Shown: positions 37,781 through 46,997 of the stretch, piece after piece
Layout: the number at the start of each line of letters is the position of its first letter
Numbering within the stretch: position 1 is the stretch's first letter
Source: Serratia quinivorans
Lineage (GTDB): Bacteria > Pseudomonadota > Gammaproteobacteria > Enterobacterales > Enterobacteriaceae
Assembly: GCA_900457075.1 (NCBI GenBank)
Contig: UGYN01000002.1
Coordinates: forward strand, 1,178,001 to 1,242,000
Reading direction: 5' to 3'
Length of the DNA: 64,000 nt
Program-made: the position numbers and the translations under genes
The notes under the pieces: model-generated
What the model saw: the letters and a program-made list of their open reading frames with translations, nothing else
Told to the model about the DNA's origin: nothing
Database searches by the model: none

Positions 37781-38242
37781 ATGACTCAACAGATTATTCC
37801 ACTGACCGAGTGCCCAGAGTTTAGCGACGTTTGTGCCGCATGGGCCTTTGGCCAATGGGGTTCGCAGCGCGGCGGTTCTCTGGAACGCACGCGTCAACGC
37901 TTTGCCCAATGCGCGCAACCGAGTGAAGACTACACCACCTTGTTGATGCTTGAAGACGGACGTCCGCTGGGCATGGCCAGCCTGTGGCCGAGTGACGATC
38001 ATCACCGGATGGACCTTTCCCCCTGGCTGGCTGGGGTGTTTGTTCATCCTGACCATCGCCGTCAGGGCATTGCACAGCGTCTGGAGGCCGCCATCGTCCA
38101 ACTGGCACGCCAACGCAACCATCCCGTATTGCACCTGATCACTGATAAATCAGAACCGCTATATACGGGTTGGGGCTGGCAAACTATCGAACGTCGGCAG
38201 CAATATGATGGCCAGGTGGTGGTGATGGAGAAAAGGCTTTAG
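37781..38242 (+). CDS. GNAT-family N-acetyltransferase
   Basis: A 153-residue acetyltransferase. Motif A is clear in LAGVFVHPDHRRQGIAQRLEAAIVQLARQ near residues 83-110 (RRQGIA acetyl-CoA loop), and the C-terminal LYTGWGWQTIERRQ is motif B-like. The substrate is unknown. SD AGGGGCAGAG precedes the ATG. Its stop abuts the stop of the convergent methyltransferase gene with no gap. Confidence 0.85.
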   Translation: MTQQIIPLTECPEFSDVCAAWAFGQWGSQRGGSLERTRQRFAQCAQPSEDYTTLLMLEDGRPLGMASLWPSDDHHRMDLSPWLAGVFVHPDHRRQGIAQRLEAAIVQLARQRNHPVLHLITDKSEPLYTGWGWQTIERRQQYDGQVVVMEKRL

Positions 38243-38800
38243 CTAACGCGGAGTACAGACGTACACCAGCGCCGGCGGGAAGTTACGCACTACCCGCAGT
38301 CGTTTCCAGTGGAAGTAGCGGGACAGTAATTTTTCCGACAGGTGACTGTACTGGAACAGTACCAGCGTGCCATTGCGTGCACGCAGGCACTGCTGCGCCT
38401 GCTGTAAAATACGGATGCTGATTTTAAGCGGAATTGACAGCAGCGGCAGGCAGGAGAACACCACGTCATAATCGCGAGCCATCTGTTCCGCCGATCGGTC
38501 CATTACCTGCAGGCGGCGATCGTCGATTTTCCGCAATTGATGGACAAAGTTTGATTGAATTTCAAAAGCTTCCAGCGAAGCATCGGCGCGCATGCGTCCC
38601 AATATGCGCTTGGTCAGCACGCCGTCCGCCGCACCCAGCTCCGCGATCGACAATGCGCCTGTCCATTCAATCTGATTGAGCATCGCCTGGCACAGCCAGG
38701 GGGAAGAAGGCGCCAGGGTGCCAATGGTGCGTGGCGAAGCCATAAACTGCTGGAGATAGGAAAAGTGGTTCTTCAGTTGCAGCCGTGTCGCATTTAACAT
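38243..38800 (-). CDS. class I SAM-dependent methyltransferase (PmtA-like)
   Basis: A 185-residue methyltransferase. The SAM-binding motif is LSIAELGAADGVLTKRIL near residues 51-68, followed by the acidic residue in LEAFEIQSNFV. The motif IV-like YDVVFSCLPLLSIP is typical of phospholipid N-methyltransferase-like proteins. ATG 38800 follows AAGGAGG exactly; an upstream in-frame start at 38830 is less likely. The substrate may be a phospholipid or a protein; this is inference. Confidence 0.75.
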   Translation of the reverse strand: MLNATRLQLKNHFSYLQQFMASPRTIGTLAPSSPWLCQAMLNQIEWTGALSIAELGAADGVLTKRILGRMRADASLEAFEIQSNFVHQLRKIDDRRLQVMDRSAEQMARDYDVVFSCLPLLSIPLKISIRILQQAQQCLRARNGTLVLFQYSHLSEKLLSRYFHWKRLRVVRNFPPALVYVCTPR

Positions 38801-38917
38801 TGGGGCCTCCTTAGGTTGAGTAGCCACCAATCTGAACTCAATTCCTTAAGTATTCATTAACATGTGTCCTAAAACCACCGACACAGTTGTAATAAAATGC
38901 AACTGACAACCGAAAAA

Positions 38918-38989
38918 AACGGCTGTGGATAATGATCATCGGGTTAGCCAATAATGGCCTTTCCGGTCAGATTATTATCCACAACCGTT
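38918..38989. other. large inverted repeat with two perfect DnaA boxes
   Basis: Sixteen-base arms (38918-38933 and 38974-38989, one mismatch) each contain the perfect DnaA box TTATCCACA, in opposite orientations, 42 bp apart. On the minus strand the repeat is followed by T7, so it could also work as a long-looped terminator of the DUF1471 gene. It lies in the gap between that gene and the methyltransferase gene. Confidence 0.55.
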
Positions 38990-39041
38990 TATTTTATCGG
39001 CCACTTATTTAAGTGACCGATTTTAATTTACTGCCTGATAA

Positions 39042-39326
39042 TTACCGATAGATTTCCGCATTACCACGCCAGTTGCTGGAGTCCCCCGGGGTGTCCAGCC
39101 CAATAATACGCAGATGGCTGGCGCCATCCGCCTGAGCTTTTTCTTTCAGCGCGTGAACCGCATCAGCCGGTGAACCACTGACACCGGAAACCGATACTAC
39201 GCCAAGGCTCTGCAGGCCACTGGCTTGTTCAGTGTTGACCTGTTTTACCGATGACAGCGGCGCTGCAAAGGAAGAAAACGAAGCGGCTGCCAACAGAACT
39301 GCTGCGATGCCAGGTAATAGTTTCAT
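39042..39326 (-). CDS. DUF1471 (YdgH/BhsA/McbA-type) exported stress protein
   Basis: A 94-residue protein with a signal peptide (MKLLPGIAAVLLAAASFSSFA) and a single BhsA/McbA/YdgH domain: LGVVSVSGVSGSPADAVHALKEKAQADGASHLRIIGLDT. Small periplasmic members of this family respond to stress and affect biofilm and surface properties; the precise role here is unknown. Confidence 0.88.
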   Translation of the reverse strand: MKLLPGIAAVLLAAASFSSFAAPLSSVKQVNTEQASGLQSLGVVSVSGVSGSPADAVHALKEKAQADGASHLRIIGLDTPGDSSNWRGNAEIYR

Positions 39327-39635
39327 GATTAACTCCAGGTGTTTTTGTTTATTTCGTCGTATCAGTGGAGTTAATTATCCGCCAGGCAGTGAAAATGGAC
39401 GTAATCCAATGTAAAGAACATCAATCATTGTGACGAAAATAAGGAGAAGGTGAGTGCAGATATGTCTTACAGGGAATAATAGCGGTCTACACAGCGACTC
39501 TACTCCCGGCGGATGACAATTAAAAGTCCGTTTGGTCAATCAAAAGATAAAAACCTCACTTTTAAGATTTCTCTCCCACCTGCAGGTGGCTGAACTACGC
39601 TATTGCTGAAGGTTACCATTTTGGAAGGACTCTCT
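39327..39635. other. intergenic region between DUF1471 gene and ltrA
   Basis: About 309 bp between two divergent genes. It holds both promoters and a short GC-rich stretch near 39580 (CCACCTGCAGGTGGC, a palindrome with 7-bp arms). No small gene or RNA was recognised. Confidence 0.35.
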
Positions 39636-40817
39636 ATGTCACAAACCTTACTACGTGTACGCGATGGCCATGGCGCCTCGGTTTCGTTCTCGGAACTGTT
39701 GTTCGATCTGATCTACGTTTTTGCCGTTACCCAACTTTCCCACTATCTGCTGCATCATCTGACGTTAACCGGTGCGCTGGAAACCCTGTTGTTATGGTTC
39801 GCCGTCTGGTTGGCGTGGCAATACACGGCCTGGGTCACTAACTGGTTTAACCCGGATACTCGCCCGATTCGCATCCTGCTGTTCGCCATCATGCTGTTGG
39901 GGTTGTTCGCCTCATCCGCGCTGCCGCAGGCATTTGGTGAACGAGGACTGACGTTCGCACTATTTTACGTGGCAATCCAGGTTGGCCGTTCACTGGTAGT
40001 CCTGAATCTGTTACCGGCCCACCATCCGCTAAAACAAAACTTCCAGCGCATTCTCGGCTGGATGTGCATCTCGGCGATTTTCTGGATCCTCGGTGGCCTG
40101 ACGGAGGGCAACCATCGACTGCTGCTGTGGGCCGTGGCGGTCCTGTGTGAATACGTTTCGCCGATGTTCGGTTTCCGCTTACCGGTGCTTGGCCGTTCCG
40201 ACAGCAGCAGCGAATGGACGATTGAAGGCCATCACCTGGCAGAGCGCTGCCAACTGTTTGTCATTGTGGCACTGGGGGAAACCATTCTGATCACCGGTTC
40301 CACCCTCAGCGAAATGGAGTCCTGGACAGCGCCGGTGCTGATTGCGTCACTGGTGGCCTTTCTCGGCAGTCTGGCGATGTGGTGGGTTTATTTCGATACC
40401 AGCAGCAAAGCCGGCAGCCATGCCATCAGTCAGGCAGCAAACCCTGGCCAGTTGGGTGCCTATTTCCATTATGTCCATGTGGTACTGGTGGGCGCGATCA
40501 TCGTCTGCGCCGTCGCCAATGAACTGGTGATCGCCCACCCTGACGGCCACATCAATAACGTGACGGCAGCGGTGCTACTGCTGGGCCCGGCAATTTATCT
40601 GCTCGCCAATGCGCTGTACAAGAGACTGGTGTATCGCCGTTTCCCGCTGTCGCACTTACTGGGGCTGATCGCGCTGGCGGTGCTGGCACCGATTGCCTAT
40701 CTCACCGATTTATTGATGGTGAACGGCCTGACCACGCTGATTATGGTGGCCGTGGCGGTATGGGAAAGCATCTCGCGTGGCAAAGCGTCACAGGCTAACC
40801 GCGACGCTATCATATAA
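39636..40817 (+). CDS. ltrA: low temperature requirement protein A (LtrA) family membrane protein
   Basis: A 393-residue inner-membrane protein of the LtrA family with about 11 hydrophobic segments. The N-terminal motif VSFSELLFDLIYVFAVTQLSHYLL and the internal EGHHLAERCQLFVIVALGETILITG are hallmarks of LtrA. The name comes from a Listeria mutant; the molecular function is unknown. ATG 39636 is preceded by GGAAGGA; an upstream start at 39603 lacks a ribosome site. Confidence 0.88.
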   Translation: MSQTLLRVRDGHGASVSFSELLFDLIYVFAVTQLSHYLLHHLTLTGALETLLLWFAVWLAWQYTAWVTNWFNPDTRPIRILLFAIMLLGLFASSALPQAFGERGLTFALFYVAIQVGRSLVVLNLLPAHHPLKQNFQRILGWMCISAIFWILGGLTEGNHRLLLWAVAVLCEYVSPMFGFRLPVLGRSDSSSEWTIEGHHLAERCQLFVIVALGETILITGSTLSEMESWTAPVLIASLVAFLGSLAMWWVYFDTSSKAGSHAISQAANPGQLGAYFHYVHVVLVGAIIVCAVANELVIAHPDGHINNVTAAVLLLGPAIYLLANALYKRLVYRRFPLSHLLGLIALAVLAPIAYLTDLLMVNGLTTLIMVAVAVWESISRGKASQANRDAII

Positions 40818-40854
40818 GGAAAGAAGCAGGGGGCCTCGCCCCCGGCCGTGATGC

Positions 40855-42219
40855 TTACTTCAGCGATTGCGGCAACGTCAAGACCCAGAGTTCGCTGAGC
40901 GACTCCGGTTTTTCCAGCGGCTGCAATTCGATACGGGTCGAGACGGTTTTGCCATCCAGGCTCAGCTTGCCCTGTTGATCCAACTGATAATCGCCGATTT
41001 TCTTCCCCTCCGGTTGCGCGTCTACCAGCTTGGCCTGCAGGCCAAAGTCATTATCGTTGATGACGACTAATGTGCGATCGTCAATCAACGACAAACCTTC
41101 CACTTTCTCCTGCTGCCAGCCCAATTTGCGCAGATCCACCACTTCACGCTTCTGGGCCAATTTCACGCCACGTTTGGCGAGATCTTTCGCATCGTCAAAT
41201 TCCAACGCCTTGCCCTTGCCGTCAAAATTCGTCAGGTCGGTTGCCTGGCTGAGATCGACCAGATAGATCTTGTTGATCATCTGCTTGTCTTTGTCGCTGC
41301 CCTGCTCAACCAACAGGATGTGCTGATTATCGACCGCCACAATGTCGCCGACCTTGGCGTCTTTGGCCTTTTTATAGCTGTCGATATCGATCGGATAGCC
41401 GTACATCACCGTTTTACCGCTGGCGGGATCAAAACTGACCAGGCGGGTGAACTGCGCCTTGTTCTTGCTTTTACCCTCAACGTCGAGCGTGCTCTGTACC
41501 GCCGCTAAAATCCGTCCGTCCGGCATCCGGGTTATGCCCTCAAAGCCGCGATTCGGCTGGCGCCACTTGATGATATTCGGCAACCCACCGGCCACCGCCT
41601 GCTCGCCCTGTTCTGGCGTTGGGCCATATTTGGCAAGGATTTTGCCCTGGCTGTCGATATGGATCAGGAACGGACCGTATTCGTCACACAACCAGTAACC
41701 GCCCTTGCCGTCCGCAGTGATACCTTCGGTATCCAGCCCGCGCCGGTCGCTCTGCAAGGTTTTCAGCGTATCGCTCAGCGCCACTTCGTTGGTTGAACCA
41801 ATCAGGCCCGCCGGCAGCGGCAACCCGCTGATCGGCCCTTGCTGGTCATGCAGCGGGCGTGAATTGCCTGCAACGGCCTTGCCGCCGCCGACGCGAATAT
41901 CCATCAACAACGGAACAAACTCCGGATTGGCGAAAATTTTCGCTTCCTGTTCACCCACCGCAGGTGCATCGGCATTGGGGCCGCGATCGGTCAGGGTGGT
42001 CAACAGCAGATCCTGGCCTTCACGGCCATTGAATACCAGCCCCGAACCAATGCCTACAGGCAACCCCTGTGGGAAATTCCTGGCGAACGCGCCTTGATAG
42101 CTCACATGCTCGCCGCCGGGGAAGCTGACCACGTAGCGCGCCACCTCAACGTCGGTGGCGGCATAAGAAAACAGAGGGAACAACGAACTGATTAACAGCG
42201 AAACCGATTTTATTTTCAT
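40855..42219 (-). CDS. esterase-like/phytase-like exported protein
   Basis: A 454-residue periplasmic protein with a signal peptide (MKIKSVSLLISSLFPLFSYA) and a phytase-like (esterase-like activity of phytase) beta-propeller domain. Typical repeats are TLTDRGPNAD, DTEGITADGKGGYWLCDEYGPFLIHID, NRGFEGITRMPDGRILAAVQS and KVEGLSLIDDRTLVVINDNDFG. A phosphatase or esterase role is inferred from the family only. The gene faces ltrA convergently and is divergent from aqpZ. Confidence 0.85.
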   Translation of the reverse strand: MKIKSVSLLISSLFPLFSYAATDVEVARYVVSFPGGEHVSYQGAFARNFPQGLPVGIGSGLVFNGREGQDLLLTTLTDRGPNADAPAVGEQEAKIFANPEFVPLLMDIRVGGGKAVAGNSRPLHDQQGPISGLPLPAGLIGSTNEVALSDTLKTLQSDRRGLDTEGITADGKGGYWLCDEYGPFLIHIDSQGKILAKYGPTPEQGEQAVAGGLPNIIKWRQPNRGFEGITRMPDGRILAAVQSTLDVEGKSKNKAQFTRLVSFDPASGKTVMYGYPIDIDSYKKAKDAKVGDIVAVDNQHILLVEQGSDKDKQMINKIYLVDLSQATDLTNFDGKGKALEFDDAKDLAKRGVKLAQKREVVDLRKLGWQQEKVEGLSLIDDRTLVVINDNDFGLQAKLVDAQPEGKKIGDYQLDQQGKLSLDGKTVSTRIELQPLEKPESLSELWVLTLPQSLK

Positions 42220-42668
42220 GGTTATGGCTCAGAGTTAAGGGGATGAAGTTGGCAGCTTGCTAAGGTATTAGTCCTGCATGACGATTTGATGACAAGACAG
42301 ACCTAATGCCCTGAATTTTCGTGAAAATTAAATATAGCAAATAGGAATTAACAATTAACCCTGATAAACCCAATGGAAAAATCATATGAGAAATCGAAAA
42401 TAGCCATGGCTATTTTCCGCCAGAAATACCTATACCGCTTAAGCTTAGGGTAAATTCTTATAACAGCGATAAAAAAATCAGCAAACGCACTGCAAAGCCA
42501 CATATATAGCCGCATTCGCATAGACAAAGTTAATTAGCAGGGATTTAATATCTGTCGTTATTCAAGGTTCATTAAGAATAATCCTGATAGAAACCTGCAT
42601 TAATTGAAAAAGGTGTTCTATAGTTTTTAGTGCTAACGCCCGTTAGTATTTTCCGTAGGATGGAGTCT
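42220..42668. other. AT-rich divergent intergenic region upstream of aqpZ
   Basis: About 450 bp without a gene, strikingly AT-rich compared with its neighbours. It carries a perfect 22-bp palindrome with 11-bp arms at 42396-42417 (GAAAATAGCCA / TGGCTATTTTC). Promoters for the phytase-like gene and aqpZ must lie here; a TATAGT hexamer at 42619-42624 is a possible -10 for aqpZ. Confidence 0.45.
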
Positions 42669-43364
42669 ATGTCAAAGCGACTTTTTGCCGAATTTTTTGG
42701 CACATTTTGGTTGGTGTTCGGTGGTTGTGGTAGCGCAGTATTAGCAGCAGCATTTCCACAGCTGGGTATTGGTTTTCTTGGTGTCGCGCTCGCTTTTGGT
42801 TTGACCGTGGTCACCATGGCTTATGCCGTTGGCCATATTTCTGGCGGGCACTTTAACCCGGCGATTACCGTGGGATTGTTTGCCGGCGGCCGTTTCGCCG
42901 CTAAAGACGTGATCCCCTATGTGATTGCTCAGGTTATTGGCGGGATTGCTGCAGCGGCGGTGTTGTATTTGATCGCCAGCGGCAAGGCAGGTTTTGACGC
43001 TACCGGCGGCGGCTTTGCCTCCAACGGTTACGGTGAACACTCACCGGGCGGCTATTCTCTGCAGTCCGCAATCGTAATCGAATTGGTCCTGACCGCATTC
43101 TTCCTGATCGTTATTCATGGTGTCACAGATAAACGTGCGCCTGCGGGCTTTGCTCCATTGGCCATTGGTTTGACGTTAACCCTGATTCACCTGATCAGTA
43201 TTCCGGTTACCAATACTTCCGTTAACCCGGCGCGTAGTACCGGCGTAGCAATATTCCAGGGAACCTGGGCATTGCAACAACTATGGGTATTCTGGCTGGT
43301 GCCATTAGTGGGCGGTGTTATCGGCGGCCTGATTTATCGCTGCCTGCTGGAAGACAAAAAGTAA
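42669..43364 (+). CDS. aqpZ: aquaporin Z
   Basis: A 231-residue water channel of the MIP family, the same length as E. coli AqpZ. The start [27 protein letters not shown] is characteristic; an in-frame ATG at 42660 and a longer frame are less likely, and AGGATGGAG lies just upstream. The two NPA boxes are HFNPAIT near residue 63 and SVNPARS near residue 186, and six hydrophobic helices are visible. Confidence 0.96.
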   Translation: MSKRLFAEFFGTFWLVFGGCGSAVLAAAFPQLGIGFLGVALAFGLTVVTMAYAVGHISGGHFNPAITVGLFAGGRFAAKDVIPYVIAQVIGGIAAAAVLYLIASGKAGFDATGGGFASNGYGEHSPGGYSLQSAIVIELVLTAFFLIVIHGVTDKRAPAGFAPLAIGLTLTLIHLISIPVTNTSVNPARSTGVAIFQGTWALQQLWVFWLVPLVGGVIGGLIYRCLLEDKK

Positions 43365-43386
43365 TTTCTTACCTGGCAATATTCTG

Positions 43387-43458
43387 TCAGGGCAGCCGCT
43401 ATATCCCGCGTGTTTCCGCTTGCCATTGGGAAAATGAAGGGTATATCGGCTGCCCTGA
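43387..43458. terminator. long inverted repeat between convergent aqpZ and methyltransferase genes
   Basis: Perfect 12-bp arms TCAGGGCAGCCG / CGGCTGCCCTGA are separated by 48 bp. TATATCCC and GGGTATA inside the loop extend the pairing. It lies between two convergent stops and may serve as a bidirectional terminator, although no T tract adjoins the stem. Confidence 0.5.
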
Positions 43459-43463
43459 ATTAT

Positions 43464-44234
43464 TTAACCTCTAACGACTTCAAACATCATAATGTCGCTG
43501 GTGAATGAACCGTCCAGCTCGATGGCAAAATGCTGCTGCACATCTTCAGAGAGTCCCTGTTGCAACGCGCGAATCGCAGTGACGAAATGCTCTGGCGTAC
43601 GCATGCGCTCCACCCAACTGCTGAACTCCAGATAAAGCCGATCCGACGTCACCTCCCGAACCAACAATCCAGACTCTGTCAGCAGACTCAGCCATTCACC
43701 TGGCGCGTAATTGCGCACATGTGAAGTATCACGCAGTACCTCTACGGTTTGCAGATAGATATCCAACAGCGGATGCCCCGGTGCAACCACATCCATAAAG
43801 ATGGCCCTGCCGCCCGGTTTCAATACTCGTCGAACCTCGCGCAGCGCCTGGCCGACGTCATGCCAGTGGTGCGCCGAGTAACGGCTGATCACCACATCAA
43901 AACTGGCATCGTAAAACGGCAGCGATTCTGCCACGCCCTGCTGCACCTGAATGTTGTTGAAACCTTTATCCTGCGCCGCCTGGCTTACCACATCCAACAT
44001 CTGCGCCGATAAATCATAGGCCACCACCTGCGCCACTTTAGCCGCAGCAGTAAAGCTGGCATGCCCTGCGCCACAACCCAGATCCAGTAATTTGGCGTTG
44101 GCATGGGGTTCCAGCAGTCGTGCCAGCCGCTGTAAATCCTTTCCCTGTGCATGCACTGCACTGGTCAGGTAGGCGCTGGCCTGCTCACCAAACTGGCGGT
44201 CGACCGCATTTTTATGGCTATTGCTGATGCTCAT
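43464..44234 (-). CDS. class I SAM-dependent methyltransferase (UbiE/YafE-like)
   Basis: A 256-residue methyltransferase. Motif I LLDLGCGAGHASFTAA is near residue 49, motif II VVAYDLSAQMLDV follows, and the post-motif VLKPGGRAIFMDVVAPG is near 140. This is the Methyltransf_11 pattern seen in UbiE and YafE. The substrate is unknown. The gene is divergent from an XRE-type regulator (118 bp apart), which may control it. Confidence 0.85.
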   Translation of the reverse strand: MSISNSHKNAVDRQFGEQASAYLTSAVHAQGKDLQRLARLLEPHANAKLLDLGCGAGHASFTAAAKVAQVVAYDLSAQMLDVVSQAAQDKGFNNIQVQQGVAESLPFYDASFDVVISRYSAHHWHDVGQALREVRRVLKPGGRAIFMDVVAPGHPLLDIYLQTVEVLRDTSHVRNYAPGEWLSLLTESGLLVREVTSDRLYLEFSSWVERMRTPEHFVTAIRALQQGLSEDVQQHFAIELDGSFTSDIMMFEVVRG

Positions 44235-44351
44235 AGGTGCTCCCTTTATTGTATGGCTTGCGCCTGTGCCGGATGGCTTTCAATGACTATAATTGGCTTA
44301 TTATACGGGTACAATATAAGCAGTTATCCTAGTATCAGGAGGTACCAGTCT

Positions 44352-45137
44352 ATGCAATCAGAAGCCTTATCCGGCCCTAAAGCCCTGGGGGCCTTCCTGC
44401 GTGCGCACCGGGAACGCATCACACCGGAAATGTTGGGTTTACCCAGCGCCCCACGCCGTCGCACCAGCGGCCTGCGCCGTGAAGAACTGGCACAAATCAG
44501 CGGTATCAGCGCCACCTGGTATACCTGGATCGAGCAGGGGCGCGAAGTTTCCATATCCCCCCATACGCTGGCACGCATTGCCAAAGCGCTACGGTTGGGA
44601 GCAGCCGAACGTCACTACCTGTTTACCCTGGCTCGGGTAGCCGATCCCGAACAGGAACAGCATCAGGAAACGGCGAACAGCGCCGTGTTGCAAAGCGTTC
44701 ACCAGGTAACGGTGCCTTGCTACCTGCTGGATATCACCTGGAATGTCGTTGCCTGGAACCCGCAGGCGGAAAGCCTGTTCAGCGGTTGGCTGGGTCAGGC
44801 CGCTACCCCCAACCTGTTGCACTTTATGTTCTTCCATCCGTTGGCCAAAACCCTGGTCAGCGACTGGGATGACCGAGCGCGACGCGTGGTCGCCGAGTTT
44901 CGGGCCGAAACCAGTCACCATCAGAACACGGAAGAAATGCGTGCTTTCGTGCGTAACATGACGCACAACAGTGAGGCCTTTAACCACTGGTGGAAACAGC
45001 AGGACGTGCTGGCACGAGAAGGAGGCGAGCGTGCGTTTACCCACTTGCAACAGGGGACATTGCGCTATCGGCAACTGACGTTTAACCCGGCGGAAAATAG
45101 CGGGTTGAAGCTGGTGATGCTGATCCCTCTGCCGTAA
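44352..45137 (+). CDS. XRE-family regulator with MmyB-like ligand-binding domain
   Basis: A 261-residue regulator. The N-terminal helix-turn-helix ALGAFLRAHRERITPEMLGLPSAPRRRTSGLRREELAQISGISATWYTWIEQGR is typical of the MmyB group, followed by the PAS-like ligand-binding domain with VTVPCYLLDITWNVVAWNPQAESLF and HFMFFHPLAKTLVSDWDDRARRVVAEFR. ATG 44352 has AGGAGG upstream; the longer upstream frame runs into the divergent methyltransferase. Regulators of this group usually control a divergent neighbouring enzyme gene. Confidence 0.9.
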   Translation: MQSEALSGPKALGAFLRAHRERITPEMLGLPSAPRRRTSGLRREELAQISGISATWYTWIEQGREVSISPHTLARIAKALRLGAAERHYLFTLARVADPEQEQHQETANSAVLQSVHQVTVPCYLLDITWNVVAWNPQAESLFSGWLGQAATPNLLHFMFFHPLAKTLVSDWDDRARRVVAEFRAETSHHQNTEEMRAFVRNMTHNSEAFNHWWKQQDVLAREGGERAFTHLQQGTLRYRQLTFNPAENSGLKLVMLIPLP

Positions 45138-45263
45138 CTGGTAACAAATTCATAAACAGGTTTACCTGCCATTTATTTATTGGTTCATATAAACGCGCTA
45201 GGGTGATAGCTACCGATGATATCCATCATCCAGTAACGTTATTCATCTCCTTGAGGTAATCCT

Positions 45264-45999
45264 ATGCAATCCGAAGAACAACGTCTTATCGATGGTCTGT
45301 TTGGCCGCTTGAAAGAAGCCGAGACCAAGACGGGCCAGAGGGATCTCCAGGCAGAGCAGCAAATCAACCAGCACATCCGTGAACAGCCTTCCGCGCCCTA
45401 TTACATGGCGCAGGCGATGATCATTCAGGAAGCGGCGCTCAAACAGTTGGATCAGCGGGTGAAAGATCTGGAGAGCCAACTAGCCCAACAGCAGCAAAAT
45501 AACGCCAGCCAGCCAAGCAGCGGCGGTTTTCTGGCCGGGCTGTTCGGCGGCGGTAACCGCAGCACGCCAAGCCCGCGCGAGCAGTATCAGGCACAACAGC
45601 AAAATAATGCGGCGTGGAACAATCAGACACAGCCGGGCTATGCTCAGCAACAGCAGCAACCGGCTTACAGCCAGCCACAACAGGCAGCACCTTCACGCGC
45701 GGGCGTTGCAGACCGCTGCCGGCGTGGCAGGCGGGGTGGTATTGGCCGATATGCTGACCGGCATGTTCCGTCACTCGCAACCGCAAGAGATTGTGAACAT
45801 TATCGACGAGACCCCGGCAACGCCGGTGGATGACAGCGCGATGAGCAATTTCGACGCCTCCAACAACCTCGACACCTTCAACGGTGGCGATAGTCGCTTC
45901 CTCAATCAGGACAACGGTTTCCAGAACGCGGATTATCAAAACGATGATAATACCGACTTCTCTGATGACGACTACAGCGACGACGATTCGTTTATCTGA
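45264..45999 (+). pseudogene. DUF2076 family protein, one-base frameshift
   Basis: The N-terminal frame MQSEEQRLIDGLFGRLKEAETKTGQRDLQAEQQINQ and the Gln-rich middle are DUF2076. The conserved end LQTAAGVAGGVVLADMLTGMFRHSQPQEIVNIIDE and the acidic tail DFSDDDYSDDDSFI lie one frame further. The switch is near 45690-45710 (CGCGCGGGCG); dropping one base of GGG at 45701-45703 joins them as a 244-residue protein. The C-terminal glycine-rich helix may be membrane-associated. Function unknown; the lesion may be a sequencing error. Confidence 0.8.
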
Positions 46000-46099
46000 T
46001 GCCGCCCCCTCTCCGCCTGGGGAGGGGTTTAATGTTTCTTGTTCCGCGCATCCTGGTCTACAGTTAACCCTTGCCAATGACCGCAAGTGACGAGAAACC

Positions 46100-46651
46100 A
46101 TGCCGCAAATTCCCTCTACTCCCCCTTTTGTTAGCGCCCGCATGCTGATGCGTCCGCCGGTAGCCGACGATGTTGCCCGCTTTTACGCTATTTTTGGCGA
46201 TCCGGAAACGCAACGCTTTAACCCCGCCGGGCCTGTCGCCAATGAGCAGTTGGCACAGCAGGCGCTGTCGGAGCGGATCGAAAGCTGGCGGCAGCACGGC
46301 TATGGTTCCTGGGCGATTGCGCTGCATGAACGGCCGGAGTGGATTATTGGATTTGGCGGGATTTCCTGGCGGCCGCTGGGGGCCCAACGTACGGTGAATC
46401 TGGGCTATCGTTTTGACACACAGGTTTGGGGCCGAGGATTGGCTACGGAACTGGCACAAGCCGCGCTGGAATATGGTTTCGAACAGCTACGGCTGGCAGA
46501 AATTTCCGCGATTGTTCGTGAAAAAAATCTGGCCTCGTGCCGCGTGTTGGAAAAAGCAGGTTTACGTCGGGTTGATACCCTCGATGACGTGCCCGGCGAT
46601 ACGCCCAGCCTGGTCTACAGCATCACGCGCAGGGACTATCAGGGCTACTGA
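46100..46651 (+). CDS. RimJ/RimL-type GNAT acetyltransferase
   Basis: A 183-residue acetyltransferase of the ribosomal-protein-type GNAT subgroup: SARMLMRPPVADDVARFYAIFGDPETQRF at the N terminus, VNLGYRFDTQVWGRGLATELAQAALEYGF as motif A and VREKNLASCRVLEKAGLRRV as motif B. The acceptor is unknown. Its last bases overlap the convergent small membrane protein gene by 7 bp. Confidence 0.88.
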   Translation: MPQIPSTPPFVSARMLMRPPVADDVARFYAIFGDPETQRFNPAGPVANEQLAQQALSERIESWRQHGYGSWAIALHERPEWIIGFGGISWRPLGAQRTVNLGYRFDTQVWGRGLATELAQAALEYGFEQLRLAEISAIVREKNLASCRVLEKAGLRRVDTLDDVPGDTPSLVYSITRRDYQGY

Positions 46652-46902
46652 ACCGGAGGTTCGTCGTTGATTTTCGCCAGTTCCCGGCGGTAGGACTTCA
46701 CCTTCTGGCGTTTCTTCAGCCAGGTGGTGGTGGATACGATAAAAATCAGCCCGGACATGGTCAGTACGCCGATCGGATGGCCGTAAAACACCATCAGGGC
46801 AAAGTAAATGGCAGAAACAATCGCTACCCATTTCGCCGTATTCCCCATCGTATTCTTTTCCTGACTTAAACGGCGGATGTGCTCTTCTTCACTGATTCCC
46901 AT
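46645..46902 (-). CDS. small two-helix membrane protein, unknown function
   Basis: An 85-residue protein with two hydrophobic segments (WVAIVSAIYFALMVFYG and IGVLTMSGLIFIVSTTTW) and a basic C-terminal tail (LKKRQKVKSYRRELAKINDEPPVQ). The N terminus MGISEEEHIRRLSQEKN is polar. An internal ATG at codon 19 (MGNTAKW) is an alternative start. No family recognised. Confidence 0.6.
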   Translation of the reverse strand: MGISEEEHIRRLSQEKNTMGNTAKWVAIVSAIYFALMVFYGHPIGVLTMSGLIFIVSTTTWLKKRQKVKSYRRELAKINDEPPVQ

Positions 46903-46997
46903 ACTCTCTCCCGATTGGCTGAACGTTCCATTATATGGGGCCGGAACGCTGATATTTCAATCGATTAAAGGGTAAAGAAGCGTAAAGCTCAGCGGGT

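Noticed and set aside
40829..40844. GGGGGC-CTC-GCCCCC hairpin after ltrA, considered as an intrinsic terminator
   Set aside because: The loop is tight and no T tract follows on either strand; left out for lack of support.
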